Source: Saccharospirillum alexandrii
Lineage (GTDB): Bacteria; Pseudomonadota; Gammaproteobacteria; Pseudomonadales; Natronospirillaceae
Reading direction: 5' to 3'
Length of the DNA stretch: 64,000 bases
Assembly (NCBI RefSeq): GCF_004000275.1
Contig: NZ_RCIP01000001.1
Coordinates: 1,108,749 to 1,172,748 of the forward strand
In this document: piece by piece, positions 36,183 to 45,840 of the stretch
Layout of the letters: each line of letters begins with the position of its first letter
Numbering within the stretch: position 1 is the stretch's first letter
Notes under the pieces: model-generated
Seen by the model: only the letters and a program-made list of their open reading frames with translations
The model's database searches: none
What the model was told of the DNA's origin: nothing
Position numbers and translations under genes: made by a program

Positions 36183-38798
36183 ATGCGCAATTCAGTCCCG
36201 CACAGCCCCCTGCTGCAACACCTACTAGCGGATTACCAGGCCGAACGACCGCAGGGGACGCTTCAGTACGATGACCTGGTCACCCGCGAAGGCCAGTTCA
36301 GGGCCCGCTGGCAGCCGCTGGTTGAAGAACTGGATGAACTGGGGTTGGATGGCCTGCAACAACGGACCCTCGAAGCCCAGAACCTCCTCTATGAAAACGG
36401 CGTCACCTTCAACGTTTACGAAGATGAGGTACGCAAGCTGCGCTCCTGGCAACTGGACCCGATCCCTTACGTGATCAGCCCGCAAAGCTGGACCATGCTG
36501 GAACAAGGCCTTAAGCAACGGGCCCGGCTACTGGAATGCCTGGTGGCCGATCTGTACGGCGAGCGGCGAGTGCTGAAAGACGGCATTATCCCCTCCGAAC
36601 TGATCTATACCCACCCGGGCTGGCTGTTCCCGGCCGCAGACAGTGGCAACCTGTATGAGCGCCCCAGGGTGATTTTTCAGGGCATGGATGTGATGCGCAA
36701 CGAGCACGGCGAATGGCGCGTGCTGGGCGACTGGACGCAAGCCGCCTCCGGCGTCGGCTATTCTCTGGAAAACCGCATTATTCTCTCGCGCGCCCTGTCG
36801 CGACTGTACCGGGATGCGCCCCTGAGCCGCCTGGCTGGCTTTCTGCAGGCTTACCATCGCTGCTTGTCGGAACTGGCGCCGCACCGCCGCGAGAACCCCA
36901 ATATTGTATTGTTCACCCCTGGACCAGGCAGTTCGGGCTACTTTGAACACGCCTGGCTCGCCAACTACATGAATTTCTCACTGGTGGAAGGCGGTGATTT
37001 GGTGGTGCGCGACGGTCAGGTGTCGATGCGCACCCTGGGTGGCCTGAAGGCTGTCGATGTCATCGTCCGGCAAGTGACCGACCCCTGGTGTGACCCGCTG
37101 GAACTGCGCGGCGATTCCTTGCTCGGCGTGCCCGGTTTAATGCAAGCCGCCCGCCGTGGAGAAGTCGCCATCGCCAACAGTCTGGGGGTTGGTGTTCTGG
37201 AACACCCCGCACTGGCCGCCTTTTTACCGGGTTTGTGTCAGTACCTGCTCGGTGAACCCCTGCAACTGGCCGGCCGCGACGTGCTCTGGTGCGGTGAACC
37301 GACTTACCTCAGTACCGTGCTGAACGACCTGAGCGTCTGGCGGATACGGGCCGTGAACGACGTCACCCAAACCATCAAACCCGCTGAACTGACGCCCGAC
37401 GCCCTGGCAAGCCTGCACCAGTCGATCCGGCAGGCGCCTCATCTCTATGTGGCCGAGCAACCGTTAAAACCCGCCTCATCGCCAAGTTATAACCTGAAAG
37501 ACAACAAGGTAACGCCACAACCCGTCTGTCTGCGGTTTTTTGCACTGGCAGACCCGGGTGACGGCACATCCGACCCGGAAAGCCGTCAGCATCGCATCAT
37601 GCCCGGCGGCCTGGCCTGGGTGGCTGAGCCGGGAACGCCGGTGATGGAAAGCACCATCGTCAAGGATATTTGGGTATTGTCACCGGTCGCCCAACCTCAT
37701 GTCAGCTTACTGCAACGCGCCAAAGGGCCCATTCTAGTGACGCGTGACGGTATGGATCTACCCAGCCGGGTAGCCGAGAGCCTGTTCTGGATCGGCCGCT
37801 ACGGCGAACGCCTCGACAACCGCTCGCGCCTGATGCGGGAATCGCTCACCAGCCTGGTCGAGGAAGGTCAGTTGCGTCTGGCCGACACTCTGTTGCCCGA
37901 TTTGTATACCGCGCTGAAACTGGATCTGCCGGACGCTCTGGACCCGGAACACGACCCGGCGACCGATCCACGGGGCGAGCACCCACCGGCAGTCGAGCAA
38001 TTCATGATATTGCGTAAGAGCCTGCTGGGGCTGTTTCAGAATGCCGACGACGAAGGCTTGCCCAGAATGTTTAACGCCATGTTGCGCAACAGCCGTGCCG
38101 TTCGCGACCACCTCGGTGACGATGCCTGGCGCACCATTAATACCCTACACCAGACGTTCAGTGATCTACCGAATACCCAGGGCGCCAACGCCGGCCAGCG
38201 TAAACTGGAAGACATTATCACTCTGCTGGCGGCCTTCTTCGGGCTCTGCAACGAGACCATGCCGCACCACTTCGGCTGGCGTTTTATGGACATTGGCCGC
38301 ATTACCGAACGCTGCATTGCCAGTCTGGAATTGTTGAAACTGGCGATGATCAGCGCCAGCAAACCGGGTACCGATCTGTGGGAAACGGTATTGGCCACCA
38401 CCGATAACTTAACGGTTTATCGGCGCCGCTACCGGTCGCAACTGTACCCGGCTGCCATTCTCGATCTGTTGCTGTTTGATGAAACCAACCCCCGCTCGGT
38501 GGGTTACATGCTGAAACGCCTGGAAACCCAGATCGAACATCTGCCCCATCCGGAAACCACCCCCTTTCGCAGCCAGGAAACGCGTCTGATCATTCAGGCC
38601 ACCAGCTACCTGCACCTCGTCGATCTGGACACGCTGACTGATCTGGAGAACTCAACCAAAGCCCAGGCTGCACTGGAAACCCTGCTCGACCAGTTACTCA
38701 CACCGCTGTGTGCCCTGTCGGATGCTGTTTCCCACAGCCACTTCAGCCATGCCGAGACACCAAAACAACTGGTCACCCTGCAAGGATCCGATACATGA
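36183..38798 (+). CDS. ATP-grasp (COG2308)/alpha-E (COG2307) fusion protein
   Basis: This 871-residue protein has a circularly permuted ATP-grasp domain in its N-terminal ~480 residues (FNVYEDEVRKLRSWQLDPIP, GIIPSELIYTHPGW, LFTPGPGSSGYFEHAWLA). A shortened linker leads into an alpha-E domain from about residue 520 (SRVAESLFWIGRYGERLDN). It is the fused counterpart of the separate genes at 30036 and 29031. The lysine/glycine loop VKPANESGGYG of the stand-alone enzyme is not evident here, so ATP use may differ. The frame is open to 36012, but the upstream part overlaps the divergent metallopeptidase gene, so ATG 36183 is preferred. Confidence 0.9.
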   Translation: MRNSVPHSPLLQHLLADYQAERPQGTLQYDDLVTREGQFRARWQPLVEELDELGLDGLQQRTLEAQNLLYENGVTFNVYEDEVRKLRSWQLDPIPYVISPQSWTMLEQGLKQRARLLECLVADLYGERRVLKDGIIPSELIYTHPGWLFPAADSGNLYERPRVIFQGMDVMRNEHGEWRVLGDWTQAASGVGYSLENRIILSRALSRLYRDAPLSRLAGFLQAYHRCLSELAPHRRENPNIVLFTPGPGSSGYFEHAWLANYMNFSLVEGGDLVVRDGQVSMRTLGGLKAVDVIVRQVTDPWCDPLELRGDSLLGVPGLMQAARRGEVAIANSLGVGVLEHPALAAFLPGLCQYLLGEPLQLAGRDVLWCGEPTYLSTVLNDLSVWRIRAVNDVTQTIKPAELTPDALASLHQSIRQAPHLYVAEQPLKPASSPSYNLKDNKVTPQPVCLRFFALADPGDGTSDPESRQHRIMPGGLAWVAEPGTPVMESTIVKDIWVLSPVAQPHVSLLQRAKGPILVTRDGMDLPSRVAESLFWIGRYGERLDNRSRLMRESLTSLVEEGQLRLADTLLPDLYTALKLDLPDALDPEHDPATDPRGEHPPAVEQFMILRKSLLGLFQNADDEGLPRMFNAMLRNSRAVRDHLGDDAWRTINTLHQTFSDLPNTQGANAGQRKLEDIITLLAAFFGLCNETMPHHFGWRFMDIGRITERCIASLELLKLAMISASKPGTDLWETVLATTDNLTVYRRRYRSQLYPAAILDLLLFDETNPRSVGYMLKRLETQIEHLPHPETTPFRSQETRLIIQATSYLHLVDLDTLTDLENSTKAQAALETLLDQLLTPLCALSDAVSHSHFSHAETPKQLVTLQGSDT

Positions 38799-39697
38799 AA
38801 TACCAGCTGCGCCACACTACGCATTACGACTACAGCAGTCCGGTGACGCTCAGCCACAACGAGGCGCGCCTGCTGCCCAGAGACCTCGACTACCAGCACT
38901 GCAAGAATACCCGGCTGTCGATATCGCCCACGCCGCTGCGCCAACATGAGCGGCTCGATTTCTTTGGCAACCGCATCGTCTACTTCGCCATTCAAGACAT
39001 CCACGACAGCCTGGAGGTTACGATACGCAGCCAAGTCACTACGCAACCCCGGCCAACCCCGGCTGGCGATGAGGTTCACACCGCCTGGGAAGCCGTGGTT
39101 GAACAACTGGCACAGGGCCGCGGTGGCATTGCCACGGCAATAGACCTGGATAGCCAGGAGGCACGTCTGTTCACCCTGAACTCTCCGTTTATTCACCGCA
39201 GCGACTCACTGAGACAGTTCGCACTCGACTGCTTCACGCCGCAACGTTCCCTGTGTGACTCGGTGCTGGCCCTGAACCAACGAATTAACCAGGAATTCAG
39301 CTACGACTCTGAGTACAGCACGCTGGCCACGCCCCTGGACGATGTATTGAAAGACCGCAAAGGTGTTTGTCAGGATTTCGCCCATCTGGCAATTGGCGCC
39401 CTGCGCTCAATTGGCCTGGCAGCGCGGTACGTCAGTGGTTATTTGGAAACCTTTCCCCCGCCGGGGCAGGAAAAGCTGGTCGGCGCTGATGCGAGTCACG
39501 CCTGGTTAAGCGTCTTCATTCCAAACTGGGGCTGGCTCGATATCGACCCGACCAACGGCAGCCTGCCCGGCGAACGTTACCTTACTCTGGCCTGGGGCCG
39601 GGACTACGGCGATGTCACGCCCCTGCGCGGTGTGATGAATGGCGGCGGTGCGCACGAACTGACGGTTGAGGTGGATGTGCTGCCACTGGAGAGGTGA
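38795..39697 (+). CDS. Transglutaminase-like family protein (COG1305)
   Basis: This 300-residue protein starts with the N-terminal beta domain (MKYQLRHTTHYDYSSPVTLS). The catalytic core has Cys in RKGVCQDFAHLAIG, His in DASHAWLSVF and Asp in WLDIDPTNG. The start codon overlaps the stop of the ATP-grasp/alpha-E fusion (ATGA), so the pair is translationally coupled. It differs from the first transglutaminase in lacking DUF2126. Such proteins are thought to act as proteases or amide hydrolases rather than cross-linkers. Together the two divergent operons encode two transglutaminase cores, two ATP-grasp domains, two alpha-E domains, one amidoligase domain and one metallopeptidase. Confidence 0.9.
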   Translation: MKYQLRHTTHYDYSSPVTLSHNEARLLPRDLDYQHCKNTRLSISPTPLRQHERLDFFGNRIVYFAIQDIHDSLEVTIRSQVTTQPRPTPAGDEVHTAWEAVVEQLAQGRGGIATAIDLDSQEARLFTLNSPFIHRSDSLRQFALDCFTPQRSLCDSVLALNQRINQEFSYDSEYSTLATPLDDVLKDRKGVCQDFAHLAIGALRSIGLAARYVSGYLETFPPPGQEKLVGADASHAWLSVFIPNWGWLDIDPTNGSLPGERYLTLAWGRDYGDVTPLRGVMNGGGAHELTVEVDVLPLER

Positions 39698-39721
39698 AAG
39701 GTCGTGATTAAGCGGAACGAT

Positions 39722-41584
39722 TTACCCGGTAATATTATCAGAGCGCACCAGCGCCTCAAACTCGGCCGCCGGCAACGATTTGGCAAACAGATAGCCCTGA
39801 AAGATCCGGCAACCCATCGACACCAGTTCTTCGCGTTGCTCCGGCGTCTCAACACCTTCTGCCACAACATCAAGACCGAGGTTGGTACCCAGAGTCAAAA
39901 TGGTTTGAGCAATGGCTCTTGATTGCGCCTGGTCGGCGACTTCGCGCACAAAACTGCGGTCAATCTTCAACTGCGAAAGCGGCAAGCTGCGCAGGTAAGA
40001 TAGCGAAGAATAGCCGGTGCCAAAATCGTCGAGCGAGAAGGTCAGCCCCAGAGCCACCAGCTTATCCATGGTGGTGATGACATCGTCGAGGTTTACGGCC
40101 AACAAAGACTCGGTTATTTCGAGTTTCAACTGCCGGCAAAGTTGGGGTTGAAAGTCGACCAGGCTGGCAACAAAGCTGGCAAAACCCGGGTCTCTGAATT
40201 GTTTCATGCTGATGTTGACCGACATTGGCAGCTGGCCAAGCACGGGGTCATCCTGCCAAATCTGCAACTGCTCACACGCCAGGCTGAGAATCTTGCGACC
40301 AAGTCGGACGATCAGACCACTCTCTTCAGCGAACGGAATGAAAACGCCGGGCAACAACAGCCCCCGCTCCGGGTGATTCCAGCGCACTAGCGCTTCGCAC
40401 GCAACTGGCTTCTGGTTGGCGTCAACCAATACCTGATAATGCAGTTCGAACTGATCATTCAGCAAGGCCTGTCTCATATCGTGCAGCAGACTGGTCCGCT
40501 GGACGGACAGAACTTCGAGGTGATTGTCATAAAAACGGATGGTATTGCCACCAGATGCCTTCGCACGGCGAATGGCTATGTCGGATTGTCGCAACGGAAC
40601 TTCGACGTCGGTAATATCGCCGTCGAAAATGCTGATACCAAAACTGATGCTGACATGAACCCGCTGATCGTCAAGCTCATAAGGCTCCGTACAGACCTCA
40701 TTCAATGTTTCACACAGCTTTTTAACCCGACTCAGTGTATCGGTCAGTTCTGAAGAAACACTGTCAACCAGAACCGCAAACTCGTCATCACCGAGCCGGG
40801 CAAGTGAATCGCTTTCCGGAATAAAGCGTCGCAATCGCTCCGCCATCTGGCTGAGCAGTTCGTCACCGCAATGATGTCCGTATTCTTCGTTCAACGATTT
40901 GAAGCGATCGAGATCAATAATGATCAGCGCATTGTAAAGCGATGAGCGCTGGCTGGATCGCAGGCTCTGGCGAATGCGTTCGCGAATCAGTGACCGGTTG
41001 GCTAGCCCGGTTAGCGTATCGAAAAATGCCAGACGATCAATTTTTTGCTCGGCACGCTGGCGTTGAAGCAGACTGCATATATTGCCTGCCAACAGCCGAA
41101 TGGCCGCTATTTCGTCATCGCTCCAGGATTTGTGAGTGCGCACCAGATCGAGCCCAAACATGCCAAACAGACCGTCTTTGGTGTTCATGGGTACCATCAG
41201 GGCTGACTGAACACTCTGGTGGGCCAGAATACCGTACTCAACGCTATCGGAGGGGATGTCGTTTACCTGAGGGATATGAACCGGTTTGGCGTCGTTGAAC
41301 GAATGCAGCCAGTTCGGAAAGATGTCCGCTTCGAGATTCTGCAAACCCTCGATCTGCTCAGTCACCCCGTCGGCACACCATTCATGGGTATTGCTGCACA
41401 GCCGGGCATCGTCTGAAAACAGAAAGATGTAGCTTCTGTCAGCATTGAAATAGCGCCCAACCCGATCCAACGCCTGCTGAATAACCTTGTCGACTTTGTG
41501 ATGAGGCGTCGCAACAAACTGCGCAGACAGACTGGAAATCATCTCCAGAAAAGTTTTCCAGGATAGGTCAGACTCTCGTCGCAT
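39722..41584 (-). CDS. GAF-GGDEF-EAL protein with degenerate cyclase motif
   Basis: This 620-residue cytoplasmic protein has a GAF domain (about 30-175), GGDEF (about 190-345) and EAL (about 360-610). The cyclase signature reads GDDEF instead of GGDEF, so diguanylate cyclase activity is doubtful. The phosphodiesterase motifs are intact: EALVRW, the ITESLL segment, DDFGTGYSS, KIDRSFV and VVAEGVET. It is therefore probably a GAF-controlled phosphodiesterase in which the degenerate domain may bind GTP and activate. It ends 24 bases from the convergent transglutaminase gene. Confidence 0.87.
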   Translation of the reverse strand: MRRESDLSWKTFLEMISSLSAQFVATPHHKVDKVIQQALDRVGRYFNADRSYIFLFSDDARLCSNTHEWCADGVTEQIEGLQNLEADIFPNWLHSFNDAKPVHIPQVNDIPSDSVEYGILAHQSVQSALMVPMNTKDGLFGMFGLDLVRTHKSWSDDEIAAIRLLAGNICSLLQRQRAEQKIDRLAFFDTLTGLANRSLIRERIRQSLRSSQRSSLYNALIIIDLDRFKSLNEEYGHHCGDELLSQMAERLRRFIPESDSLARLGDDEFAVLVDSVSSELTDTLSRVKKLCETLNEVCTEPYELDDQRVHVSISFGISIFDGDITDVEVPLRQSDIAIRRAKASGGNTIRFYDNHLEVLSVQRTSLLHDMRQALLNDQFELHYQVLVDANQKPVACEALVRWNHPERGLLLPGVFIPFAEESGLIVRLGRKILSLACEQLQIWQDDPVLGQLPMSVNISMKQFRDPGFASFVASLVDFQPQLCRQLKLEITESLLAVNLDDVITTMDKLVALGLTFSLDDFGTGYSSLSYLRSLPLSQLKIDRSFVREVADQAQSRAIAQTILTLGTNLGLDVVAEGVETPEQREELVSMGCRIFQGYLFAKSLPAAEFEALVRSDNITG

Positions 41585-41886
41585 CGAACTGGTGACCTCT
41601 TACAAAACGGTTAAAGGGGTGTCACAACTGTACACAGGCCTTCACAGTGATCTTACATTAGCTCAATGGGTCGGCTTTGGCGACTCACGGCCGACATTCA
41701 TCCGACCGGGGATTTAAAAACGAATGATTGAAACAGTGTACGAGACTTCCAGTCAAAATCAAAGCGCAGCGGGAATGGGCTGTGTAGAACTTTTGTCGAG
41801 GTTTTACACTAAAAACAGAGGTACTGTAAAGTCTTGGTTTGTAAGGGAAACCGCCTGAACTACGGCTTAACAAATCGGACACATAC
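41585..41886. other. Intergenic region, no gene recognised
   Basis: About 300 bases lie between the GGDEF-EAL start and the cold-shock terminator. A 67-codon minus-strand frame (41685-41888) has no recognisable domain and overlaps the terminator, so it is not called. The region must hold the promoter of the GGDEF-EAL gene, but I see no convincing -10/-35 pair. Confidence 0.4.
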
Positions 41887-41914
41887 AAAAAAGGCCCTGC
41901 CTAAGCAGAGCCTT
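41887..41914 (-). terminator. Intrinsic terminator of the cold-shock gene
   Basis: On the minus strand AAGGCTCTGC pairs with GCAGGGCCTT around a four-base loop, with one mismatch, and is followed by six Ts. It lies about 20 bases past the stop of the cold-shock gene. Confidence 0.88.
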
Positions 41915-41933
41915 TCGTAGAATCAATCAGCCC

Positions 41934-42140
41934 TTACAGAGGGGTGATGTTCTCAGCCTGAGGACCTTTCTGGCCTTGAGTTACGGTGAACTCAACTTTT
42001 TGGCCTTCGGTCAGGGTTTTGAAGCCAGAGCCAGTGATAGCACTGAAGTGTGCGAAGACGTCTTTGCCGCCTTCCTGCTCGATGAAACCAAAACCTTTTG
42101 CTTCGTTAAACCACTTAACGGTGCCAGTTACTGTAGACAT
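41934..42140 (-). CDS. CspA-family cold-shock protein
   Basis: This 68-residue single cold-shock domain has both RNA-binding motifs: RNP1 (KGFGFI) and RNP2 (VFAHFSAI). The start [11 protein letters not shown] at 42140 is preferred over an upstream in-frame codon, because it gives the standard family N-terminus and has AGGAA about eight bases before it. Family members are RNA chaperones acting in cold or stress. The 5' region is AT-rich for at least 100 bases, consistent with the long leader typical of csp mRNAs. Confidence 0.95.
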   Translation of the reverse strand: MSTVTGTVKWFNEAKGFGFIEQEGGKDVFAHFSAITGSGFKTLTEGQKVEFTVTQGQKGPQAENITPL

Positions 42141-42443
42141 AGTCGTATTCCTATCAATTAACAATTGTGCCCGAAATTGAGCTCTTTTAGCATAAAAATT
42201 GGAGCTGACGTACTTAAGAACTTCAAGGCAGGAATAAAACTAAACCGGCATGGAGCAATTAAACTATCTTGCGTCTTTCTTTTTAAGCTGTGACCAAGGA
42301 TATAGATTCCACCGATGATGTCAAAGGTTTCTCAGCACCCAAACGCAAATATTTCGAACGCTGGTTCTAACTGCTTGATTTGATTACCTTTGGGCGTTCA
42401 AAAAAATGTTGCTGGCGTTATCCCGTGGTGAAATTTACCCGTC
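42141..42443. other. Leader/promoter region of the cold-shock gene; rest unassigned
   Basis: The 303-base gap is AT-rich for about the first 130 bases next to the cold-shock gene, which fits a long untranslated leader. No cold-box or promoter elements could be assigned with confidence. The part beside the SMP-30 stop holds nothing recognisable. Confidence 0.4.
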
Positions 42444-43298
42444 TCACAGCTTTACCTGGTGCTCAGCCTGCCCACGAATACCCACAGGGTACTGAAACAC
42501 CCGCCCGCCCAAACCATCTGCCGCCTCCAGCCCTTGGGCAGCCGTCGTTACATAGAGTGTATCCAGCGCTTTCCCGCCCAAAGCTGGACAGGTCGTTTGT
42601 GGGGTCGGCAGCGTTACCACCTGCTGTTCTCTGCCCTCCGGGCTGTAACGAACCACACGGCCAGCGCCCCATTGGGCACTCCAGATATCGCCCCGGGCAT
42701 CCACAATGGCGCCGTCCGGGTTAAGCCCCTGGGCAGCAAAATCGATCACTCGCTGCTTGTCGCCTGAGGGCCAGCCATGAACCGGGTCGAGTGGCTGACG
42801 CCATAATTGCCCCTCGGCGGTGTCGGTCCAGTAGGCACAGGAGGCATCTGGCGCGAAACAGATGGCATTGGGGATGCTCAGATCAGACACCAGTTTTTTC
42901 AGTACACCCTGGTAATACCGATAGAGGCTGCCTGCCCCTGCTTCCCCGTGCCAGCCCATGGTACTGATCCAGAACCCGCCCCAGGGGTCGGCGCGCCCAT
43001 CATTACTGCGGGTTGCAGGGTTATTGGCTTCCAGCGAGTACACGGGAACCTGCTCTGCGGTATCCAAATCAAACCTGAACAGCGAGGTCTCGCTGGCAAT
43101 CAGCAGCTCGGTTTCACTGACCCAGCCTGCCGCTGAGACCGCCTCGTCAAACGACCAGCTTATCGCCTCACCCCGCTGACGGCTATGCAGCTGGTTTTCC
43201 AGGATGTCGAACCAGAACAGCTGTTGTCGACGAGGGTGCCACAAGGGCCCCTCCCCCAACTGACAACAACGGTTGTCAAAAACACTCGGTGCAGACAT
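42444..43298 (-). CDS. SMP-30/gluconolactonase-family lactonase
   Basis: This 284-residue six-bladed beta-propeller has the metal-binding residues of the family: Glu in LGEGPLWHP, Asn-Asp in RSNDGRADPWGGFW, Asn in IPNAICFAP and Asp in NPDGAIVDARGD. Relatives open aldonolactones such as gluconolactone. It is transcribed away from a GH94 phosphorylase and shares a 125-base gap with a perfect GntR operator at 43355. The local pathway predicts cellobiono-lactone or gluconolactone as substrate. No signal peptide is visible, so it would act in the cytoplasm. Confidence 0.88.
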   Translation of the reverse strand: MSAPSVFDNRCCQLGEGPLWHPRRQQLFWFDILENQLHSRQRGEAISWSFDEAVSAAGWVSETELLIASETSLFRFDLDTAEQVPVYSLEANNPATRSNDGRADPWGGFWISTMGWHGEAGAGSLYRYYQGVLKKLVSDLSIPNAICFAPDASCAYWTDTAEGQLWRQPLDPVHGWPSGDKQRVIDFAAQGLNPDGAIVDARGDIWSAQWGAGRVVRYSPEGREQQVVTLPTPQTTCPALGGKALDTLYVTTAAQGLEAADGLGGRVFQYPVGIRGQAEHQVKL

Positions 43299-43323
43299 AT
43301 CGCTTGAATTCCTCTGGCTTGTG

Positions 43324-43333
43324 TAACCGGTTT
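43324..43333. promoter_or_regulatory. TAACCGGTTT half-palindrome near the SMP-30 start
   Basis: This near-palindrome resembles the perfect TAACCGGTTA at 45810 and the amylosucrase operator core TTAACCGATTAA. It may be a second, lower-affinity site for GntR or a site for another LacI-family protein. The evidence is similarity only. Confidence 0.35.
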
Positions 43334-43354
43334 CAATTCAGTAAACTTTAAATA

Positions 43355-43366
43355 GTTACCGGTAAC
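43355..43366. promoter_or_regulatory. GntR-type operator between SMP-30 and GH94 genes
   Basis: GTTACCGGTAAC is a perfect 12-bp palindrome; with flanks it reads TAGTTACCGGTAACAT. The E. coli GntR/IdnR site is of the form ATGTTACCGGTAACAT. A GntR homologue is encoded at 50926, so this site plausibly controls both divergent genes. Confidence 0.85.
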
Positions 43367-43423
43367 ATTACAAGCCAGACCCTTTACCTTGCTCTTACCG
43401 AACAGGCACCAGGAGCCATAACA

Positions 43424-45778
43424 ATGATAAAAGCCACCGAGGCTGGCCAGCGTTTTGAGTTAAACAGCCCCACCGCCATGCCACGCGCTGCGGGTTTCCT
43501 CTGGAACCCGAAAATGATGATACAGATGAACTGCCGGGGTTTTGCCACTGCGCAGTTCATGCAGCCGGAACCGGCCAAGTACATCTATGCGCCGAACCTA
43601 GAAGCCAAAACCTTCATGCAGCCCGAGCAACCTTACTACGCTCATCACCCGGGCCGGTTCTTCTACATTAAGGATGAACACAGTGGCGACCTCTTTTCCG
43701 CGCCCTATGAGCCGGTTCGGGCCACACCGGACCGCTTTGTGTTTTCGGTGGGTCAGAGTGACATTCGCTGGCGCATTCTCTATTCCGGCATCACCATTGA
43801 ACTGACCCTAAGCCTGACCGAAGACGACGTGGTCGAATTGTGGCAGGTAAAGCTGATCAACGAATCCGAGCGGACGCGAACGCTCAGCTTTTACCCTTAC
43901 ACCCCCTTTGGCTATATGAGCTGGATGAATCAGTCAGCCAGCTACCGCGAAGATCTGGGCGGCATCGTTGCGCGGTACGTCACGCCCTATCAGAAAGTAG
44001 ATGATTATTTCAAACAAAAAGACTTTCAGGAGCTCACCTATTTTCTGCACGACCAGCCGCCATTGAGCTTTGAGACCCAGCGTGAACAGTTTGAGGGCGA
44101 AGGTGGGCTGCACCGGCCGGATGGCGTGCAGCAGGCAATGCTGTCAAAAGGAGACGCGCTGTATGAATCACCGGTTGCAGCCCTGCAATACCGGCTTGAG
44201 CTCGAACCGGGAGACCAGCAGGAGTATCGTTTTCTGATCGGCCCGGCACGGGACGAGGCGCACATCCGACAAATGCGGGAGCGCTATTTCAGCGCCCCGG
44301 ATTTCAGCGAGGTCCAATCCCGTTATGCCCGCTATATTGGCCAGGGGGAAGGTGTGCTCCATATCGAAACACCCGATGCCCTGCTGAACGACGTTGTTAA
44401 CCACTGGCTGCCACGCCAGGTGTTTTATCACGGCGATGTAAACCGGCTCAGCATGGACCCGCAAACCCGGAATTATCTGCAAGACGCACTGGGTATGGTT
44501 TATATCAACCCCAGAGTTACCCGTGAGGCCCTGGTCTACGCCCTCAGTCAGCAAGAGGCATCCGGTGCGATGCCCGATGGCATTCGCCTGAGCGCTGAGA
44601 CGGAATTGAAATACATCAACCAGATTCCCCATACCGACCACTGCGTCTGGCTACCGATCACGCTGCAGGCCTATCTTGATGAAACCGGTGACTACGACTT
44701 ACTGTCACAACTGGTCAGCGACTGGCAGGGTGACGGCCAACGCACGGTGTTCGACCGCATGACGCAAGCCATGCGCTGGCTAATGCAGGCGCGGGATGAA
44801 CGCGGGCTCAGCTACATTGCCCAGGGCGACTGGTGCGACCCGATGAACATGGTTGGCTACAAGGGCAAGGGCGTGTCTGGCTGGCTGAGCGTGGCGACCT
44901 CCTACGCCCTAAAACTCTGGGCGCAAATGTGCCAGCACCAGGGGGCTAATGCCGTTGCTGAAGAATGCCTGGCCTGCGCCAGTGACATCGACGCGGCGGT
45001 AAACCGGCATCTTTGGGACGGCCAGTGGTATGGCCGGGGCATTACCGACGATGGCGTCACGTTCGGCATCAGCGATGATGCCGAGGGGCGGATTTTTCTC
45101 AACCCGCAAAGCTGGGCGATTCTAGCCGGTACCTGCACGCAAGAACAGCAATCGTCGATGATTGCGGCCATTGAAGCCCAACTGGAAACCCCCTACGGCG
45201 TCATGATGTTCGCGCCAGCCTACACCGCCATGCGCGATGACGTCGGCCGGGTCACCCAGAAACACCCGGGTTCGGCTGAGAACGGATCGGTCTATAACCA
45301 CGCCGCCGCCTTCTACGCCTACAGCCTGTACCAGACCGGTGAAACCGACCGCGCCTATCGGCTGATTAGACAGATGATTCCCGGCGATTCCGAGGCGGAC
45401 TACCGCCAGCGCGGCCAAATGCCGGTTTATATTCCCAACTACTATCGAGGTGCCTACTACCAGTTTCCGCGCACCGCTGGCCGGTCGAGTCAGCTGTTCA
45501 ACACCGGTACCGTTGCCTGGGTTTATCGAACGTTGATCGAGTCGCTCTTTGGTTTGCAAGGTAGCCGGGAAGGCTTGCTGGTACGCCCCGCCCTGCCCAC
45601 CGAATGGGACGATGTAAAGGTCGTCCGGCAATTCCGCAGTGCACGTTTCGCTGTTCGCTATCTACGCACTGATAAACCGGAGCAGAGGGGCATCTGGGTC
45701 GACGGCCGGCCGCTGGAAGGGCATTGCATTCGCGACATCCAGGCCGGAAAACTCTACCAGGTCAAGGTGGTTTACTAA
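43424..45778 (+). CDS. GH94 glycoside phosphorylase, probable cellobionic acid phosphorylase
   Basis: This 784-residue cytoplasmic enzyme has the GH94 order: beta-sandwich N-domain (to about 270), helical linker, (alpha/alpha)6 barrel and C-terminal jelly roll. The general acid is Asp472 in GDWCDPMN, where cellobiose phosphorylases have DWND. Phosphate-site segments such as [16 protein letters not shown] and the C-terminal TGTVAWVYR are intact. The size and the WCDPMN variant favour cellobionate phosphorylase, which yields glucose-1-phosphate plus gluconate. The neighbours strongly agree: gluconokinase, GntR, SMP-30 lactonase and a sugar importer. Cellobiose or another beta-glucoside remains possible. 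Confidence 0.8.
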   Translation: MIKATEAGQRFELNSPTAMPRAAGFLWNPKMMIQMNCRGFATAQFMQPEPAKYIYAPNLEAKTFMQPEQPYYAHHPGRFFYIKDEHSGDLFSAPYEPVRATPDRFVFSVGQSDIRWRILYSGITIELTLSLTEDDVVELWQVKLINESERTRTLSFYPYTPFGYMSWMNQSASYREDLGGIVARYVTPYQKVDDYFKQKDFQELTYFLHDQPPLSFETQREQFEGEGGLHRPDGVQQAMLSKGDALYESPVAALQYRLELEPGDQQEYRFLIGPARDEAHIRQMRERYFSAPDFSEVQSRYARYIGQGEGVLHIETPDALLNDVVNHWLPRQVFYHGDVNRLSMDPQTRNYLQDALGMVYINPRVTREALVYALSQQEASGAMPDGIRLSAETELKYINQIPHTDHCVWLPITLQAYLDETGDYDLLSQLVSDWQGDGQRTVFDRMTQAMRWLMQARDERGLSYIAQGDWCDPMNMVGYKGKGVSGWLSVATSYALKLWAQMCQHQGANAVAEECLACASDIDAAVNRHLWDGQWYGRGITDDGVTFGISDDAEGRIFLNPQSWAILAGTCTQEQQSSMIAAIEAQLETPYGVMMFAPAYTAMRDDVGRVTQKHPGSAENGSVYNHAAAFYAYSLYQTGETDRAYRLIRQMIPGDSEADYRQRGQMPVYIPNYYRGAYYQFPRTAGRSSQLFNTGTVAWVYRTLIESLFGLQGSREGLLVRPALPTEWDDVKVVRQFRSARFAVRYLRTDKPEQRGIWVDGRPLEGHCIRDIQAGKLYQVKVVY

Positions 45779-45809
45779 GTGCACTGGAGTATTCAACCTG
45801 AAAGCGTTG

Positions 45810-45819
45810 TAACCGGTTA
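45810..45819. promoter_or_regulatory. TAACCGGTTA palindrome upstream of the sugar ABC operon
   Basis: This perfect 10-bp palindrome lies 31 bases before the double GntR operator. It is the inside-out arrangement of the same half-sites and matches the pattern at 43324. It could be an accessory operator or promoter element. Confidence 0.4.
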
Positions 45820-45840
45820 AAACCTGTTATAGACTTTAAA

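Noticed and set aside
41685-41888. 67-codon minus-strand frame near the cold-shock gene
   Set aside because: No domain or ribosome site is evident, and it runs into the cold-shock terminator region.
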